64,000 nt of DNA, taken from NCBI GenBank assembly GCA_015057605.1, contig SVDX01000010.1:1-64000 (forward strand), written 5' to 3'. The notes beneath the pieces are model-generated. The model saw only the letters and a list, made by a program, of their open reading frames with translations, was not told the origin of the DNA and made no database searches. A program made the position numbers and the translations under genes. How positions within the stretch are numbered: the first letter of the stretch is position 1; the number at the start of each line of letters is the position of its first letter. Origin of the DNA: Lachnospira sp. (GTDB lineage Bacteria > Bacillota > Clostridia > Lachnospirales > Lachnospiraceae). Below are positions 18,398 to 28,473 of this stretch, piece by piece.

Positions 18398-19861
18398 ATG
18401 AAAAAACTCTCACCATTAATTAAAGGTACTCTTACCCTTACAATAGCCGCCTTAATCAGTCGTTTTATTGGGTTCTTTTATAGAATTTATTTAGCTGATG
18501 CAATAGGCAGCGAAGGAATGGGACTATATCAGCTCATCTCGCCTATACTTACATTTTCATTTGCACTATGTGCATTAGGAATACAAACCGCGATTTCAAA
18601 GCTAGTATCAGAAAAGCCACAAAATGCGCTCTATTACCTTGTTTGCGGCACAGTCATATCACTTAGCTTAAGTACTATTATTGCACTCCTTGTTTATGTA
18701 AATGCACCATTTCTTGCAATTAACTGGTTTAGGGATGAGCGTTTAATAAGCCTTCTTAAAATCTTAGCTTTTGCAATTCCACTTGCTTGTATACATTCTT
18801 GTATAAATGGTTATTATTACGGTAAATCTGACTCAATCATACCTGCCATTTCACAACTTTTAGAGCAAATTACACGAGTATTAAGCATTTATATTATTTC
18901 TCATTTTCAGATTATAACACCTGCAATCACTGTATTTGCCTTGGTTTGTGGCGAAGCTTTAGGTGCAATATTTTCTATATTTTCCCTAAAGCTTCATAAG
19001 CATTTTTCACTTAGTGTTATAAACAATCTTACAAGTGGCTGTAAGGAAATATTTAACCTCTCCTTATTTTTAACAGTAAATCGCGTATGTATACATTTTT
19101 TATCTGCAATTGAAACCATTTTATTGCCACAAATGCTCATAAAAAGTGGATTAAGCCAAAGTACTGCACTTAGTACATACGGAATACTCAGTGGAATGGC
19201 ACTTCCACTTGTGCTCTTCCCTAGCGCACTTATTAATTCATTTTCAGTAATGCTTTTACCTGAAGTATCAAAAAAGAACAATACTAACAATAAAAATGCA
19301 CTTAAAACAACCTGTTCAAAAAGCATTGGTTTTTCTTTAACCTTTGGCATAATATTTTGTGGTTTTTTCCTTATTTATGGGCACGAATTAGGAGGAATAA
19401 TTTTTAAAGATGCGCTCGTTTCACCATACGTTAAATGCCTTGCATTTTTATGCCCATTTATATATCTTTGCAATACTCTTTCAAGTATATTAAATGGTCT
19501 TGCAAAAACTAAGGATACATTTATTTGTGCATTTGCAAGTCATATAATTTCACTTATATTTGTTATTATATTTGTTCCAAAATTAGGTCTTTATGGATAT
19601 ATGCTTGGTCTTTTAATAAGTCATGTGGTTGAAAGTTTTATGCTTTTTTATTGTGTTTCACTCAACTTTGATGCCGTTAAAAATATTGCAATTCCTGTAT
19701 TATGTGTTGCTATTGCATTTGTTATATCAAAGTGGTGTTTACTTACTTTAAGGAATATAAGTATCTTCAACAACTTTCTTAATCTATGCATATCCAGTGG
19801 CGTATATTTACTTATTTCGTTTATATTATATTTCAAACTTGCAACAAAGAAATTTCTTTAG
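18398..19861 (+). CDS. MurJ/SpoVB-type lipid-linked oligosaccharide flippase
   Basis: 487 residues, almost entirely TM helices (12-14). The start LIKGTLTLTIAALISRFIGFFYRIYLADAIGSEGMGLYQLI is typical of the stage V sporulation protein B/PST family. It probably flips a lipid-linked peptidoglycan or polysaccharide precursor. No strong ribosome-binding site is visible before the ATG. No sporulation or polysaccharide genes are adjacent, so the substrate stays open. Confidence 0.85.
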   Translation: MKKLSPLIKGTLTLTIAALISRFIGFFYRIYLADAIGSEGMGLYQLISPILTFSFALCALGIQTAISKLVSEKPQNALYYLVCGTVISLSLSTIIALLVYVNAPFLAINWFRDERLISLLKILAFAIPLACIHSCINGYYYGKSDSIIPAISQLLEQITRVLSIYIISHFQIITPAITVFALVCGEALGAIFSIFSLKLHKHFSLSVINNLTSGCKEIFNLSLFLTVNRVCIHFLSAIETILLPQMLIKSGLSQSTALSTYGILSGMALPLVLFPSALINSFSVMLLPEVSKKNNTNNKNALKTTCSKSIGFSLTFGIIFCGFFLIYGHELGGIIFKDALVSPYVKCLAFLCPFIYLCNTLSSILNGLAKTKDTFICAFASHIISLIFVIIFVPKLGLYGYMLGLLISHVVESFMLFYCVSLNFDAVKNIAIPVLCVAIAFVISKWCLLTLRNISIFNNFLNLCISSGVYLLISFILYFKLATKKFL

Positions 19862-19899
19862 TATAATAAAGCGATAAAATATTAGTGAGGTAGATACAA

Positions 19900-21833
19900 A
19901 TGAAGAAAAATCATTTTAAGAAACTCGTAGCTCTTTTGCTAACAATCAATCTATTTATTATGACAATAGATTTGACACCTACAAAAGCTGCAAACATAAC
20001 CAAAAATGTTAATTTAAATGTTAACGGACTTGTAAACCCTGGCACCCCCTCTGCCGCTACTGATGCATGGGGCAAAGGAATTGGAAGCTACATATACTTT
20101 GGCACTTATCCTCAGTCAGATAAAAATGGTACAACAAAAGAACCAATTCGCTTTAGAGTCCTTAATCTAAACAGTGATAGTAACAGCGACGGCACTACTG
20201 ACAGTATATTTATTCTGTCTGATATGGTATTAGACAAAATAAAGTTTAACACTTCTCGTAGTGCAGGCAACAGCTTTACAAGTTCTAACCTAAGCAAATG
20301 GTTAAACTCAAACGATACATACACAGGCGGTCATGCAGGTGGATTTTATAATACTGCATTTAACACCTCAGAAAAGAAAATAATTCTTAATACTACTTGG
20401 AACGAAGATGAAAATGAAGCCAACGTTGAAAATCATGTAAACCCATTAGTTGGAAGTGATTTAAAGGGCGAAAAAATATTTGTACTCAGTGCTAAAGAAT
20501 CCACTAATCCAAGTTATGGTTTCTTTAAAACAGCCTTGGCTAAAAGCAACAAAACATTAATATATATGCCTACTGACTATTCTTTAGTTGGAAGAACATA
20601 TAAGTACACTTGGCTTCGTTCACCAGTAAAAGGTTATACATATCTCGTAGGTATGAATTTAGCTCATTCAAATTACACTCAGGCAACCTTTGATAATATT
20701 TTTATGTTGATTCTCTCTTAGGTGTTGTTCCTGCAATGAACATTAATAAATCAAGTATTGCATTCAACACTGCAATAGATTATAAAAAAGGGAATTTTTC
20801 AGTCATAAGCAATGATAAGGTATCAAGTGATTGGAATATAACATTAAGTGATGGAACAGGCTTTTTAGCAATAAGAAAGCCTGGCGAAATAGAAAAAATC
20901 ACACCTGGTAGTACTGTAACTGTACAAATTAAAGCCTTACCAACAAATGCAACATGTACATATACACAAATATCAGGAATGCTTATAGATGCAAACGGCA
21001 ATGTTGCCTGCTACGGAAAGCTCTCATCAAATCTTTTAGATAGCGAAATTAAGGTAACAATACCATCTTCTCTTCCTAATGACGAGTACAAAATGTATGT
21101 TTTTGCAGAAGATGTTAATTCTACAACTGGCAACTATGTAGACTTCGCAAGTAATATGGTTGAGTTAAAATCAACAAAAATAGCACTTAACTCAGTAGCT
21201 GTAAAAAATGTTACTATCCCTGATGCCAATGAAACATTTTCACCATCAGTTACTTGTAACACAGCAGGCATAAAGGATTGTTCAGCACTCCTAAAACAAG
21301 GCAACAACACTGTAAGTGGTCCTTTAAAATACAGCACAAGCTATACTATTGAAATCACACTAAATGCATTAGATAACTATGCATTTAGTACTTCAACTAC
21401 TGCTACTTTAAACAATCAAAATGCTACTGTAAAATATATATCCGAATCAAAAATAATGCTTACATATACATTTACAACACAAAATGAGCCTCCTACCGAG
21501 CCTCCTACACAAGCTCCTACACAAGCTCCTACACAAGAGCCTACTACTGAGCCTACTACCGAGGCGCCTACACAAGAACCTACTACCGAAGAACCTACTA
21601 CCGAGGAACCTACACAAGAGCCTACTACACAGGCTTCTACCAAGGAACCTACTACACAGGCTACAACTAAAGAACCTACTACGCAATCTCCTACCGAGCC
21701 TACTACACAGGCTCCTACAAAAGAAGCTAACAAATCCAACCTTAAATGGCTATGGATAGTCGTACTTTTAGTTGCTGGTGGTGTTTCTGGTGCAATTGGA
21801 TATAAAATAAAAAGTAAAAACAAAACAAAATAA
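19900..21833 (+). pseudogene. DUF6273 surface protein, split by a -1 frameshift
   Basis: The first frame (19900-20721, 273 residues) has a signal peptide (MKKNHFKKLVALLLTINLFI) and a DUF6273-type domain (YIYFGTYPQS, PIRFRVL, FILSDMVLDKIKFN, WLRSP). The second frame (to 21833) continues with FYVDSLLGVVPAMN and Ig-like sheets. It then has a PT(T/Q)EPTT-rich spacer (about 21490-21725), a TM helix and a basic tail, which would anchor the product. The frames join perfectly if one T is added to the T5 run at 20699-20703. As read, a truncated secreted protein is made. A sequencing error, real decay or reversible slippage are all possible; T5 is short for phase variation. Confidence 0.8.
21490..21725 (+). 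repeat. tandem PT-rich coding repeat
   Basis: Imperfect tandem units of CCTAC(T/A)AC(A/C/T)-type text encode E/Q/A-P-T-T wall-spanning repeats in the surface protein. The strong codon periodicity creates long false frames on both strands. Confidence 0.85.
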
Positions 21834-21837
21834 CACA

Positions 21838-21873
21838 TAAGAGGCATAGCAAATAACTGCTATGCCTCTTTTT
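21838..21873. terminator. bidirectional terminator
   Basis: AAGAGGCATAGCA pairs perfectly with TGCTATGCCTCTT around a 6-nt loop and is followed by T-rich text on the plus strand. It ends both the surface-protein gene (plus) and the convergent metA transcript (minus). Confidence 0.85.
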
Positions 21874-21880
21874 ATATTAA

Positions 21881-22786
21881 TTATAACTCGTAAGGTGTTA
21901 CCTGATATACATAATAATTTAGCCAGTTTGTGTAGAAAGTATTAGCATGACATCTCCAACTTAAAATTGGCTTTTGCTCTGGATCATTATTTGGATAATA
22001 GTTCTTAGGGATCTCGATTTCAAGTCCCTTAGACTTATCCCTCTTATATTCTCCATCCAATGTAACTCTGTCATATTCTGGATGACCTGTTAAGAAAATC
22101 TGTTTACCATCCTCTGCCATTACGATAAATACACCAGCTTCCTCTGATTCAGCAAGAATTGTAAGCTTATCATTTTTAAGGACATCCTCTCTTGCTATCG
22201 TTGTATGACGTGAATGAGGTGCTAAGAAAATATCATCAAAGCCTCTTACTAATGGTGTCTTTCTGTTTAACACACTATGCTCAAATATACCAAATGCTTT
22301 CTTTGCTAGTGGCGATTTTTCGATACCATAATGATAATAAAGGCCTGCTTGCGCGCCCCAACAAATATGTAGTGTTGAAGTGGCATGTGACTTTGACCAC
22401 TCCATAATTTCCTTTAATTCATCCCAGTAATTAACCTCTTCAAAGGCAATCTGCTCAACCGGTGCACCAGTTATTATAAATCCATCATATTTTTTGTGCT
22501 TAATCTGTTCAAATGTAGTATAAAACTGTTCCAAATGCGATGCAGCCGTATTCTTTGACACATGTGTTGCTAATTGTAAAAATGTAATATCAATCTGTAA
22601 TGGTGTATTTGAAAGTGCTCTAAGCAACTGAACTTCTGTATCCTGCTTAATTGGCATAAGATTAAGAATAAGAATCTTTAAAGGTCTTATATCCTGTTTT
22701 AGAGCCCTATGCTCATCCATTACAAATATATTTTCTTCTTCCAGTATTGATTTGGCTGGCAAATCACTATTAATCTTAATTGGCAT
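21881..22786 (-). CDS. metA: homoserine O-acetyltransferase (MetA family, acetyl-specific)
   Basis: 301 residues. It activates homoserine for methionine synthesis. The nucleophile Cys142 lies in HICWGAQAG, with the family segments [13 protein letters not shown] and TGHPEYD. Position 111 is Glu (GAPVE). In this family Glu111 is known to give acetyl-CoA preference and Gly111 succinyl-CoA preference, so the product is probably O-acetylhomoserine. It starts 2 nt after the ligA stop and is cotranscribed. No SAM riboswitch or T-box precedes it. Confidence 0.93.
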   Translation of the reverse strand: MPIKINSDLPAKSILEEENIFVMDEHRALKQDIRPLKILILNLMPIKQDTEVQLLRALSNTPLQIDITFLQLATHVSKNTAASHLEQFYTTFEQIKHKKYDGFIITGAPVEQIAFEEVNYWDELKEIMEWSKSHATSTLHICWGAQAGLYYHYGIEKSPLAKKAFGIFEHSVLNRKTPLVRGFDDIFLAPHSRHTTIAREDVLKNDKLTILAESEEAGVFIVMAEDGKQIFLTGHPEYDRVTLDGEYKRDKSKGLEIEIPKNYYPNNDPEQKPILSWRCHANTFYTNWLNYYVYQVTPYEL

Positions 22787-22788
22787 AT

Positions 22789-24741
22789 CTATTCTCCTTT
22801 AATCATACTTAAGAATTGTTCTTCTGAGATTATCTCAACACCCAGCTTTTTAGCTGTTTTATTTTTACTTGATGTTGAATTAACATCATTATTAATCAAA
22901 TAGTTAGTATTAGCAGAAACAGTTCCTGTAACCTTACCACCAAGACTTTCAATTAAATCCTTAATTTCATTACGGTTAGCAAAATGCATAACACTTCCAG
23001 TTATAACAAATACCTTTCCTTCTAATATCTGTTCCTTCTTTTCTTCCTGCTTAAAGTTAAGTTCAGGTAACAGCTTTATAAATTGCTCTTTTTTCTTAGT
23101 GTTTGCAAAATATTTCACAAAACTTTCAGCGATTACATCGCCTATACCTTCAAGAGCTGTAAGTTCTTCTTCGTTAAGCATAACAATTCTATCAACATCG
23201 TTATTATAAGCTTTACATATAACCTTTGCATTTGCAAGACCAATATTAGCAATTCCAAGTGCAAATATAAGCTTTGGAAGTTCTGTCTGTCTTGAATTAT
23301 CTACAGAAGCAATAATATTATCATATGACTTAGCACCAAAGCCTTCCATAGATACTATATTCTCCTTATATCTGTCTAAATGATATATATCCGCATATTC
23401 CTTAATAAAGCCCATAGAAATGAACTTTTCAAGAGTCGCTTCACTAATACCATCAATATTCATAGCATTTCTTGAAACAAAATGCGAAAAACTCTTAAGC
23501 TGCTTTGCAAGACAATCTGGATTGGTACAATAAAGGCTTCTTGTCTCATTTTGCTTTTTAATCTTCGTTGGTCCATTACATACCGGACATTCAGAAGGAA
23601 TAACAAGCGTACCACTCTTAGTTAAATTCTGACTAATCTGTGGAATAATCATATTTGCCTTATATACCTCTATCTCATCACCAAGCCCCAACATAAGCTC
23701 TTCTACAATACTTACATTATGAACACTTGCTCTACTTACAGTTGTTCCCTCTAACTCAACAGGTTCAAATATTGCTACTGGATTAATAAGTCCCGTTCTT
23801 GAAGCACTCCATTCTACCTCTAACAAATGTGTTCTTGCTGTCTCGTCTGCCCATTTAAATGCTATAGAATCTCTTGGAAATTTTGCAGTTCTTCCAAGTG
23901 ACTGGCCATAAGAAATACTGTCAAATGTAAGCACTAAGCCATCTGACGGAAAGTCATTGTCCTTAATTGCATCAGCAAAATATTCTACTGCCTCTACTAC
24001 ATTTGCACCAGTAACAAGCTTTCGTTCAACTACCATAAAGCCCTGACTCTCAAGCCACTTATTTTGTTCTTCTTTTGAATCGTTAAATTCTACTCCGTCT
24101 GCCTTAACTACAGAAAATGCAAAGAAGTTAACATTTCTTTTTGCGGTAATCTCATTGTTTAACTGGCGTACTGAACCACTACAAAGATTACGTGGATTCT
24201 TGTATTTTTCATCTTCATTTTCAATGGCAGCATTAATACTCTCAAAATCTGAATACTTAATAACAGCCTCGCCACGTATAATTAGTTCGCCCCTAAAAGC
24301 AATATTAAGAGGAATATTTTTAAACACTTTGGCATTGCCAGTTATAACCTCACCAACCTCGCCATTGCCTCTTGTTACGGCTTTTGTAAGCTTGCCATCT
24401 ACATAGGTAAGCACTATTGTAAGACCATCTAATTTCCAAGAAAGAATACCATTTTGTTCCCCCAAAAATGCTGCTAATTCTTCTCTTTCTTTTGTTTTAT
24501 TAAGACTTAACATAGGCTTTTCGTGACTTTCCTTTGGAAGTTCACTAAGTACCTCATATCCAACATTAATAGTAGGACTATCTGACTGAACATAACCAGT
24601 TTCCTCTTCTAATGCTACTAATTCATCATAGAGCTTATCATATTCATAATTACTCATAATCTCATCAGCCTCAGAATAATACGCCTTTGCAGCCTTATTC
24701 AAAAGTTTTACAAGCTCTTTAATTCTATCTATTTTATTCAC
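22789..24741 (-). CDS. ligA: NAD+-dependent DNA ligase
   Basis: 650 residues. Lys103 in SWKLDGLTI is the adenylated residue. The NTase domain covers about 1-310, followed by an OB fold, a zinc finger (CPVC...CTNPDC), helix-hairpin-helix repeats ([13 protein letters not shown]) and a C-terminal BRCT domain (about 575-650). Seals nicks in replication and repair. Middle gene of the pseudouridine synthase-ligA-metA transcript. Confidence 0.97.
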   Translation of the reverse strand: MNKIDRIKELVKLLNKAAKAYYSEADEIMSNYEYDKLYDELVALEEETGYVQSDSPTINVGYEVLSELPKESHEKPMLSLNKTKEREELAAFLGEQNGILSWKLDGLTIVLTYVDGKLTKAVTRGNGEVGEVITGNAKVFKNIPLNIAFRGELIIRGEAVIKYSDFESINAAIENEDEKYKNPRNLCSGSVRQLNNEITAKRNVNFFAFSVVKADGVEFNDSKEEQNKWLESQGFMVVERKLVTGANVVEAVEYFADAIKDNDFPSDGLVLTFDSISYGQSLGRTAKFPRDSIAFKWADETARTHLLEVEWSASRTGLINPVAIFEPVELEGTTVSRASVHNVSIVEELMLGLGDEIEVYKANMIIPQISQNLTKSGTLVIPSECPVCNGPTKIKKQNETRSLYCTNPDCLAKQLKSFSHFVSRNAMNIDGISEATLEKFISMGFIKEYADIYHLDRYKENIVSMEGFGAKSYDNIIASVDNSRQTELPKLIFALGIANIGLANAKVICKAYNNDVDRIVMLNEEELTALEGIGDVIAESFVKYFANTKKKEQFIKLLPELNFKQEEKKEQILEGKVFVITGSVMHFANRNEIKDLIESLGGKVTGTVSANTNYLINNDVNSTSSKNKTAKKLGVEIISEEQFLSMIKGE

Positions 24742-24759
24742 AAACTTCCTCCATTCAAG

Positions 24760-25458
24760 CTACATACCTAACTTATTTCTTAATTCTGTCATCTCTGTGT
24801 CTGTAACTTCTCTATATTCTCCAAGCTTTAAATTGCCCAGCTTTATATTCATAATTCTTATTCTATTAAGTTTAACAACCTTATATCCAAAATATTCGCA
24901 CATTCGTCTAATTTGTCTATTAAGCCCCTGTGTTAGTATTATATTAAATGTTTTATCGTTAAGCTTAGTTACCTTACATTTGTTAGTAATTCTATCTAAT
25001 ATAGGCACGCCGCCTGCCATACCTTCAATAAAACTATCAGTAATAGGCTTATTAACTGTAACAATGTATTCCTTTTCATGATTATTCGCGGCTTTCAAAA
25101 TCTTATTCATCATATCGCCATTATTAGTCAGCAATATTAACCCTTGCGAATCCTTATCAAGTCTACCAATAGGATAAATACGTTCGCCATAATTAATAAA
25201 ATCAACTATATTGTCCTTATCATCCTTAGCTGCAGTACAGACTATTCCAACTGGCTTATTGCAGGCTATCATAATTAGCTTTTCAACCTTTTTAAGCTCT
25301 TTACCACAAAATACAACCTTTTGTCCATCACCTACTTTGCTACCCATTGTGGCAACAACGCCATCAATGGTAACCTTTCCGTCTTCTATATATTTATCAG
25401 CTGCACGTCTTGAACATACTCCTGCTTCGCTAAGATATTTATTAATTCTGACTTCCAT
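24760..25458 (-). CDS. RsuA/RluF-family pseudouridine synthase
   Basis: Start chosen at MEVRINKYL behind GGAGG. 232 residues. An N-terminal S4 RNA-binding domain ([24 protein letters not shown]) precedes the catalytic domain, with the nucleophilic Asp in [18 protein letters not shown] and the late [15 protein letters not shown] motif. The length and NRQIRRM ending suit RluB/RluF-type enzymes acting on 23S rRNA; the exact site is not predictable here. Confidence 0.9.
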   Translation of the reverse strand: MEVRINKYLSEAGVCSRRAADKYIEDGKVTIDGVVATMGSKVGDGQKVVFCGKELKKVEKLIMIACNKPVGIVCTAAKDDKDNIVDFINYGERIYPIGRLDKDSQGLILLTNNGDMMNKILKAANNHEKEYIVTVNKPITDSFIEGMAGGVPILDRITNKCKVTKLNDKTFNIILTQGLNRQIRRMCEYFGYKVVKLNRIRIMNIKLGNLKLGEYREVTDTEMTELRNKLGM

Positions 25459-25516
25459 CAACATTCCTCCGGACAAAATTAATCTCATTACAATATATTA
25501 GCACAAAATTTAGGTA

Positions 25517-25545
25517 TTGTGAATATCATTTTATTAAGGTACAAT
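25517..25545 (+). promoter_or_regulatory. tRNA-Arg promoter
   Basis: TTGTGA (25517-25522) and TACAAT (25540-25545) are separated by 17 bp. The -10 lies 9 bp before the mature 5' end of the tRNA. Confidence 0.65.
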
Positions 25546-25554
25546 ATTATATAC

Positions 25555-25628
25555 GCATCTGTAGCTCAGTGGATAGAGCATCTGTTTCCGGAGCAGAGTT
25601 AGCGCAGGTTCGACTCCTGTCAGGTGCA
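25555..25628 (+). tRNA. tRNA-Arg (anticodon CCG)
   Basis: A complete cloverleaf: the acceptor arms GCATCTG and CAGGTGC pair with discriminator A. The D arm has AGCTCAGT-GGA-TAGAGC, the anticodon loop is TTCCGGA with CCG in the middle, and the T loop is TTCGACT. It reads the Arg codon CGG. The 3' CCA is not encoded. It is a single tRNA gene with its own promoter and terminator. Confidence 0.95.
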
Positions 25629-25633
25629 TGCAA

Positions 25634-25691
25634 AAACACATTTAAAAAGAAGTGACGTTTGCACTTCTTTTTAAATGTGTTTTTTTTTACG
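25634..25691 (+). terminator. very strong terminator after tRNA-Arg
   Basis: A 20-bp-plus stem (AAACACATTTAAAAAGAAGT with its complement) around a short loop runs into a T8 tract. It also lies just downstream of the convergent DUF5688 gene and may stop both transcripts. Confidence 0.85.
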
Positions 25692-25727
25692 TTTTTAGGA
25701 AGTTAGGCTAAGTTTACTCTCGTTGTT

Positions 25728-26642
25728 TTATTCCGCTATCTTTATTTCATCGTTTTCTTTATCGTATATATATACGCTATCTGAAAGTACTTCTGTTTTG
25801 CTTACTTCCTCTTGATTTACTTCTCTTACCATTTTTGTGAGAGTTTCGCTATCCATATCTTCTTCCTTTGGTATTACAATTACTTCGTGTACGCTTGAAG
25901 GCAATATGTACAAATCCTTTTTTATGTTATTTGCAAATTCTTTTAATACATTTCTATAAAGCATTGCTATTGCTCCATTTGTACGCATTTTATTAGTCAG
26001 AATGTACATAGGCACCTGTCTTTCACAATCTCTTAAAAAATCAGCAAATTCCTCATCCTGCATTTGTTCTGCGAAAACTTCGCATAAAATTTCCTTCATA
26101 TTTCTAAAATCGCAACCTAAAAGCTTTGGTGTATTTTCCTTTGCTATTTTATAAATAGTTGCTTGGTCAGTTCCCCATGTCTCTAAATGTGAGTTATAGA
26201 TAAGCGCTGAGACATTTTCACCATTATCCATTTCAAGACTTAAATAAAAGACTATTGCAAGATCTAAAAAATTCTTATATGGCACTTTTTCAAGTAGCTT
26301 TTTATTTTGCTCGTAATTAACAATTTTATATGCTATATATGGCTTTATTTTTTCAAAGCTCTTAAAAAAATCCGGATCTATTTTTAGTGTACAGCTATTC
26401 TCGTTATGCAAGCTAATAATCTCGTCAACTATATTATCAGTGCTGATTCCTGCCTGATATTTTTCATAAAATTCATTCAAATATATAGTAGGCGACAAAA
26501 TTCTATTAGTATTCATTATAACAATTCCATCAAGCTCTACACCGTTATTCTTCATAATCTTATTAACAGCTACATACCCCTCCTTTCCTACAGTTTGCGA
26601 TACTTTCTCCTTAATAAAGGCTACAAACTCCTCGTATCCCAT
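25728..26642 (-). CDS. DUF5688-type protein
   Basis: 304 residues with no signal or TM helix. The opening YEEFVAFIKEKVSQTVG, the central NGVELDGIVIMN and SPTIYLNEFYEKYQ, and the later VSALIYNSHLETWGTD and VPMYILTNK segments match DUF5688 proteins, common and often multicopy in Lachnospiraceae. The function of the family is not known. The gene stands alone. Confidence 0.75.
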   Translation of the reverse strand: MGYEEFVAFIKEKVSQTVGKEGYVAVNKIMKNNGVELDGIVIMNTNRILSPTIYLNEFYEKYQAGISTDNIVDEIISLHNENSCTLKIDPDFFKSFEKIKPYIAYKIVNYEQNKKLLEKVPYKNFLDLAIVFYLSLEMDNGENVSALIYNSHLETWGTDQATIYKIAKENTPKLLGCDFRNMKEILCEVFAEQMQDEEFADFLRDCERQVPMYILTNKMRTNGAIAMLYRNVLKEFANNIKKDLYILPSSVHEVIVIPKEEDMDSETLTKMVREVNQEEVSKTEVLSDSVYIYDKENDEIKIAE

Positions 26643-26772
26643 TTACTCATCCTTTCGTAAATATATTTAATTTTAATATTGGGAAAAATGATTCGAACGA
26701 ATCTTTGAAAACAAATGTGTAATCATATTTTACATCTAATTGTAAGTGATAGTCAATACTTTTATGCAATAA

Positions 26773-26812
26773 AAATGCTCTATATGTCATTTTTACAATT
26801 GACGTATAGAGC
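26773..26812 (-). terminator. terminator of the decayed bacteriocin-like operon
   Basis: On the minus strand GCTCTATACGTCA pairs with TGACATATAGAGC (one mismatch) and is followed by ATTTTTATTG. It lies 7 nt past the last broken reading frame, showing where the operon once ended. Confidence 0.65.
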
Positions 26813-26818
26813 GTATTA

Positions 26819-27406
26819 TTACCAAAACCAGTATCGCTTCTTGACTACAATATACGCGATACCACCACCAGTTATTATCACTGCTACAGCAATAAGTGCA
26901 TATGCGACCCAACCTGTTCCAAGCGCAAGCTTAATCTGCTCTTCCTACAAACACATCCGCAGTCATAATATCTTCTTCTGCATTATGAGACACAAATATT
27001 GTATAATTAAAATCACTTAATTTTATATCATTCTCAAACGCCTCAACGTTAATCTTGTCATAAGCAAACTTTAACTTATCTTCTGGTCCTATGTACCTGC
27101 AAATGCATCAGGCACTCTTATAACAGATTCTATAGAATATGGCGCCTCTACATTGTGTATAAAATTATTACACTGTAGCATCATAACTATTTCAATATCA
27201 AGTTCTCCTGTATCGTTCATAAATGTTCTTGAATACCGAATAAGGGGACCTATCTGTATGGCATCCTTTACTTTTATGTATGACTGCATCTGCTCTATGG
27301 CAACATTAAAATCAAATTGTTCATCACTTATTATAAGCTTGTACTTTAACACATTAGTTAACTTTAACACCTTGCTCGGGTGGAAATGTAGTTTATTCTT
27401 TATCAT
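26819..27406 (-). pseudogene. broken DUF5085/effector-binding-like protein with C-terminal TM helix
   Basis: Three reading-frame pieces join into one protein. The piece from MIKNKLHFHPSKVLKLTN to RVPDAFA is followed, after a 1-nt deletion near 27097, by RYIGPEDKLKFAYDKINVEAFEN. A second shift near 26931-26940 is followed by KLALGTGWVAYALIAVAVI and KKRYWFW-stop. The soluble part has the layout of small effector-binding or DUF5085-like proteins (tentative). The end is a TM anchor. Two independent shifts show real decay. The 5' end has been replaced by sequence related to the small gene at 28011-28154. Confidence 0.7.
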
Positions 27407-27482
27407 TTCTTTTATTTTAAATTCAGAATCGGAACGCACTGAATTTATAAATAATATTAAAGCTCCTATAATATACATTATA

Positions 27483-27644
27483 TTATTTTTCTGCTTCTTT
27501 TTTTGTATCCTTACAAATTGATAAAATACCAATTAACATTATACAAGCTGCTCCTATAGCTTCATAATCATCCAAATAAATATTTATAAATATCGCTCCT
27601 AAGCATAATACTATTATAATTATATTTATGATTTTATTTTTCAT
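27483..27644 (-). CDS. small membrane peptide
   Basis: 53 residues with a TGGAGAT site before ATG. Two hydrophobic stretches (IINIIIIVLCLGAIFINIY and AIGAACIMLIGILSIC) and a lysine-rich tail. The size, hydrophobicity and place in a bacteriocin-like locus suggest an immunity-type peptide, but no family is recognised. Confidence 0.5.
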   Translation of the reverse strand: MKNKIINIIIIVLCLGAIFINIYLDDYEAIGAACIMLIGILSICKDTKKEAEK

Positions 27645-27670
27645 ATATTATCTCCATATTCCTTATAAAA

Positions 27671-27797
27671 TTACCAAATTATTTTGTTTTTTGATGCTAT
27701 TGATTTTTCTTGGTTCTTAGATAATGCACTTACACCTGTACAAACAGCCTCCACTTTAAGAAGTCCTGTCATTCTAAGTTTAACACCATAACCATCA
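27671..27797 (-). pseudogene. C-terminal fragment of an unknown gene
   Basis: An open frame without its own start reads GYGVKLRMTGLLKVEAVC and ends SKNQEKSIASKNKIIW-stop. It abuts the truncated copy at 27795-27932 in a different frame. It looks like the tail of a gene whose front was lost in a deletion. Confidence 0.4.
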
Positions 27798-27932
27798 TCT
27801 TACTTTTATGTATGACTGCATCTGCTCAATGGCAACATTAAAATCAAATTGTTCATCACTTATTATAAGCTTGTACTTTAACACATTAGTTAACTTTAAC
27901 ACTTTGCTCGGGTGGAATTGTAGTTTATTCAT
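27795..27932 (-). pseudogene. truncated second copy of the DUF5085-like gene
   Basis: 45 residues (MNKLQFHPSKVLKLTN... to SYIKVR-stop) nearly identical to the start of the broken gene at 26819-27406. The DNA similarity covers about 130 bp (27802-27932 versus 27270-27400) with only a few differences. The copy ends abruptly at the SYIKV junction. It carries the better candidate for the original start region. Confidence 0.75.
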
Positions 27933-28010
27933 AACATTTACTTTCCTTATCATACCGATATATCTGTATGTGTGCATTGATATATTTACCAAAAACATCA
28001 ATGCACACAA

Positions 28011-28154
28011 TTAAATTAATACCAATACTAATCTTATAATAACTATTATTAAGATTAATATACAAAGAATAAAAGAACTAACAATCCATTTATTCTTTAC
28101 CATTTCTTTTATTTTAAGTTCAGAGTCTGAACGCACTGAAATAATAAATGGCAT
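28011..28154 (-). CDS. small single-TM peptide
   Basis: 47 residues: a charged amphipathic start (SVRSDSELKIKEMVKNK) then one long hydrophobic helix (WIVSSFILCILILIIVIIRL). A near copy of the N-terminal half (SVRSDSEFKIKEMIKNK) is fused in frame to the broken gene at 26819-27406. It begins 18 nt after the preceding gene. It could be an immunity peptide or a remnant; a shorter start at 28103 is possible. Confidence 0.4.
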   Translation of the reverse strand: MPFIISVRSDSELKIKEMVKNKWIVSSFILCILILIIVIIRLVLVLI

Positions 28155-28172
28155 TACAGTTCATATAGTATA

Positions 28173-28439
28173 TTACTTAATTCCATATAATATCGCTACT
28201 AAAATACCAACAATTATAGATATAGTTGCAATAACTACTATAAGTATATTCTTCTTTTTATCTGTATTCGCTGTCACATTGTCCTCTTTACTTTTAAATT
28301 TAAAATTTGTCATAACAAAAACAGCTGCTATTACTATCATAAAAATAATTCTCAACAGAAAACTGTCCATTCCTGTCGACATAATCCATAATAATAATAG
28401 TAGTATATTAATAAATATCTTTTTAACTGGTTCTATCAT
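28173..28439 (-). CDS. small three-TM membrane protein
   Basis: 88 residues behind AAAGGAG. Hydrophobic helices at about 7-22, 27-45 and 66-85, with a charged loop (KFKSKEDNVTANTDKKKN). Directly downstream of the double-glycine peptide gene, so an immunity or accessory role is plausible by position only. Confidence 0.55.
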   Translation of the reverse strand: MIEPVKKIFINILLLLLWIMSTGMDSFLLRIIFMIVIAAVFVMTNFKFKSKEDNVTANTDKKKNILIVVIATISIIVGILVAILYGIK

Positions 28440-28473
28440 ATTAATATCAACTCCTTTTATATCCTTATATTCA

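Noticed and set aside
21490..21725. CRISPR-like regular repetition
   Set aside because: Units are short, imperfect and in phase with codons of a secreted protein; no constant repeat with unique spacers and no cas genes.
21416..21847. Minus-strand and plus-strand open frames (143, 79 and 91 residues) across the PT-rich region
   Set aside because: They arise from the tandem codon repeats of the surface protein. Their products are low-complexity VGS/SRL or LLHKLL strings without starts supported by ribosome-binding sites.
22787..24780. SAM riboswitch or T-box upstream of metA
   Set aside because: metA begins 2 nt after ligA and no leader with such motifs exists before the first gene of the transcript.
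26715..27020. Plus-strand 101-codon frame
   Set aside because: It is the antisense of the broken minus-strand gene and its terminator; no start signal.
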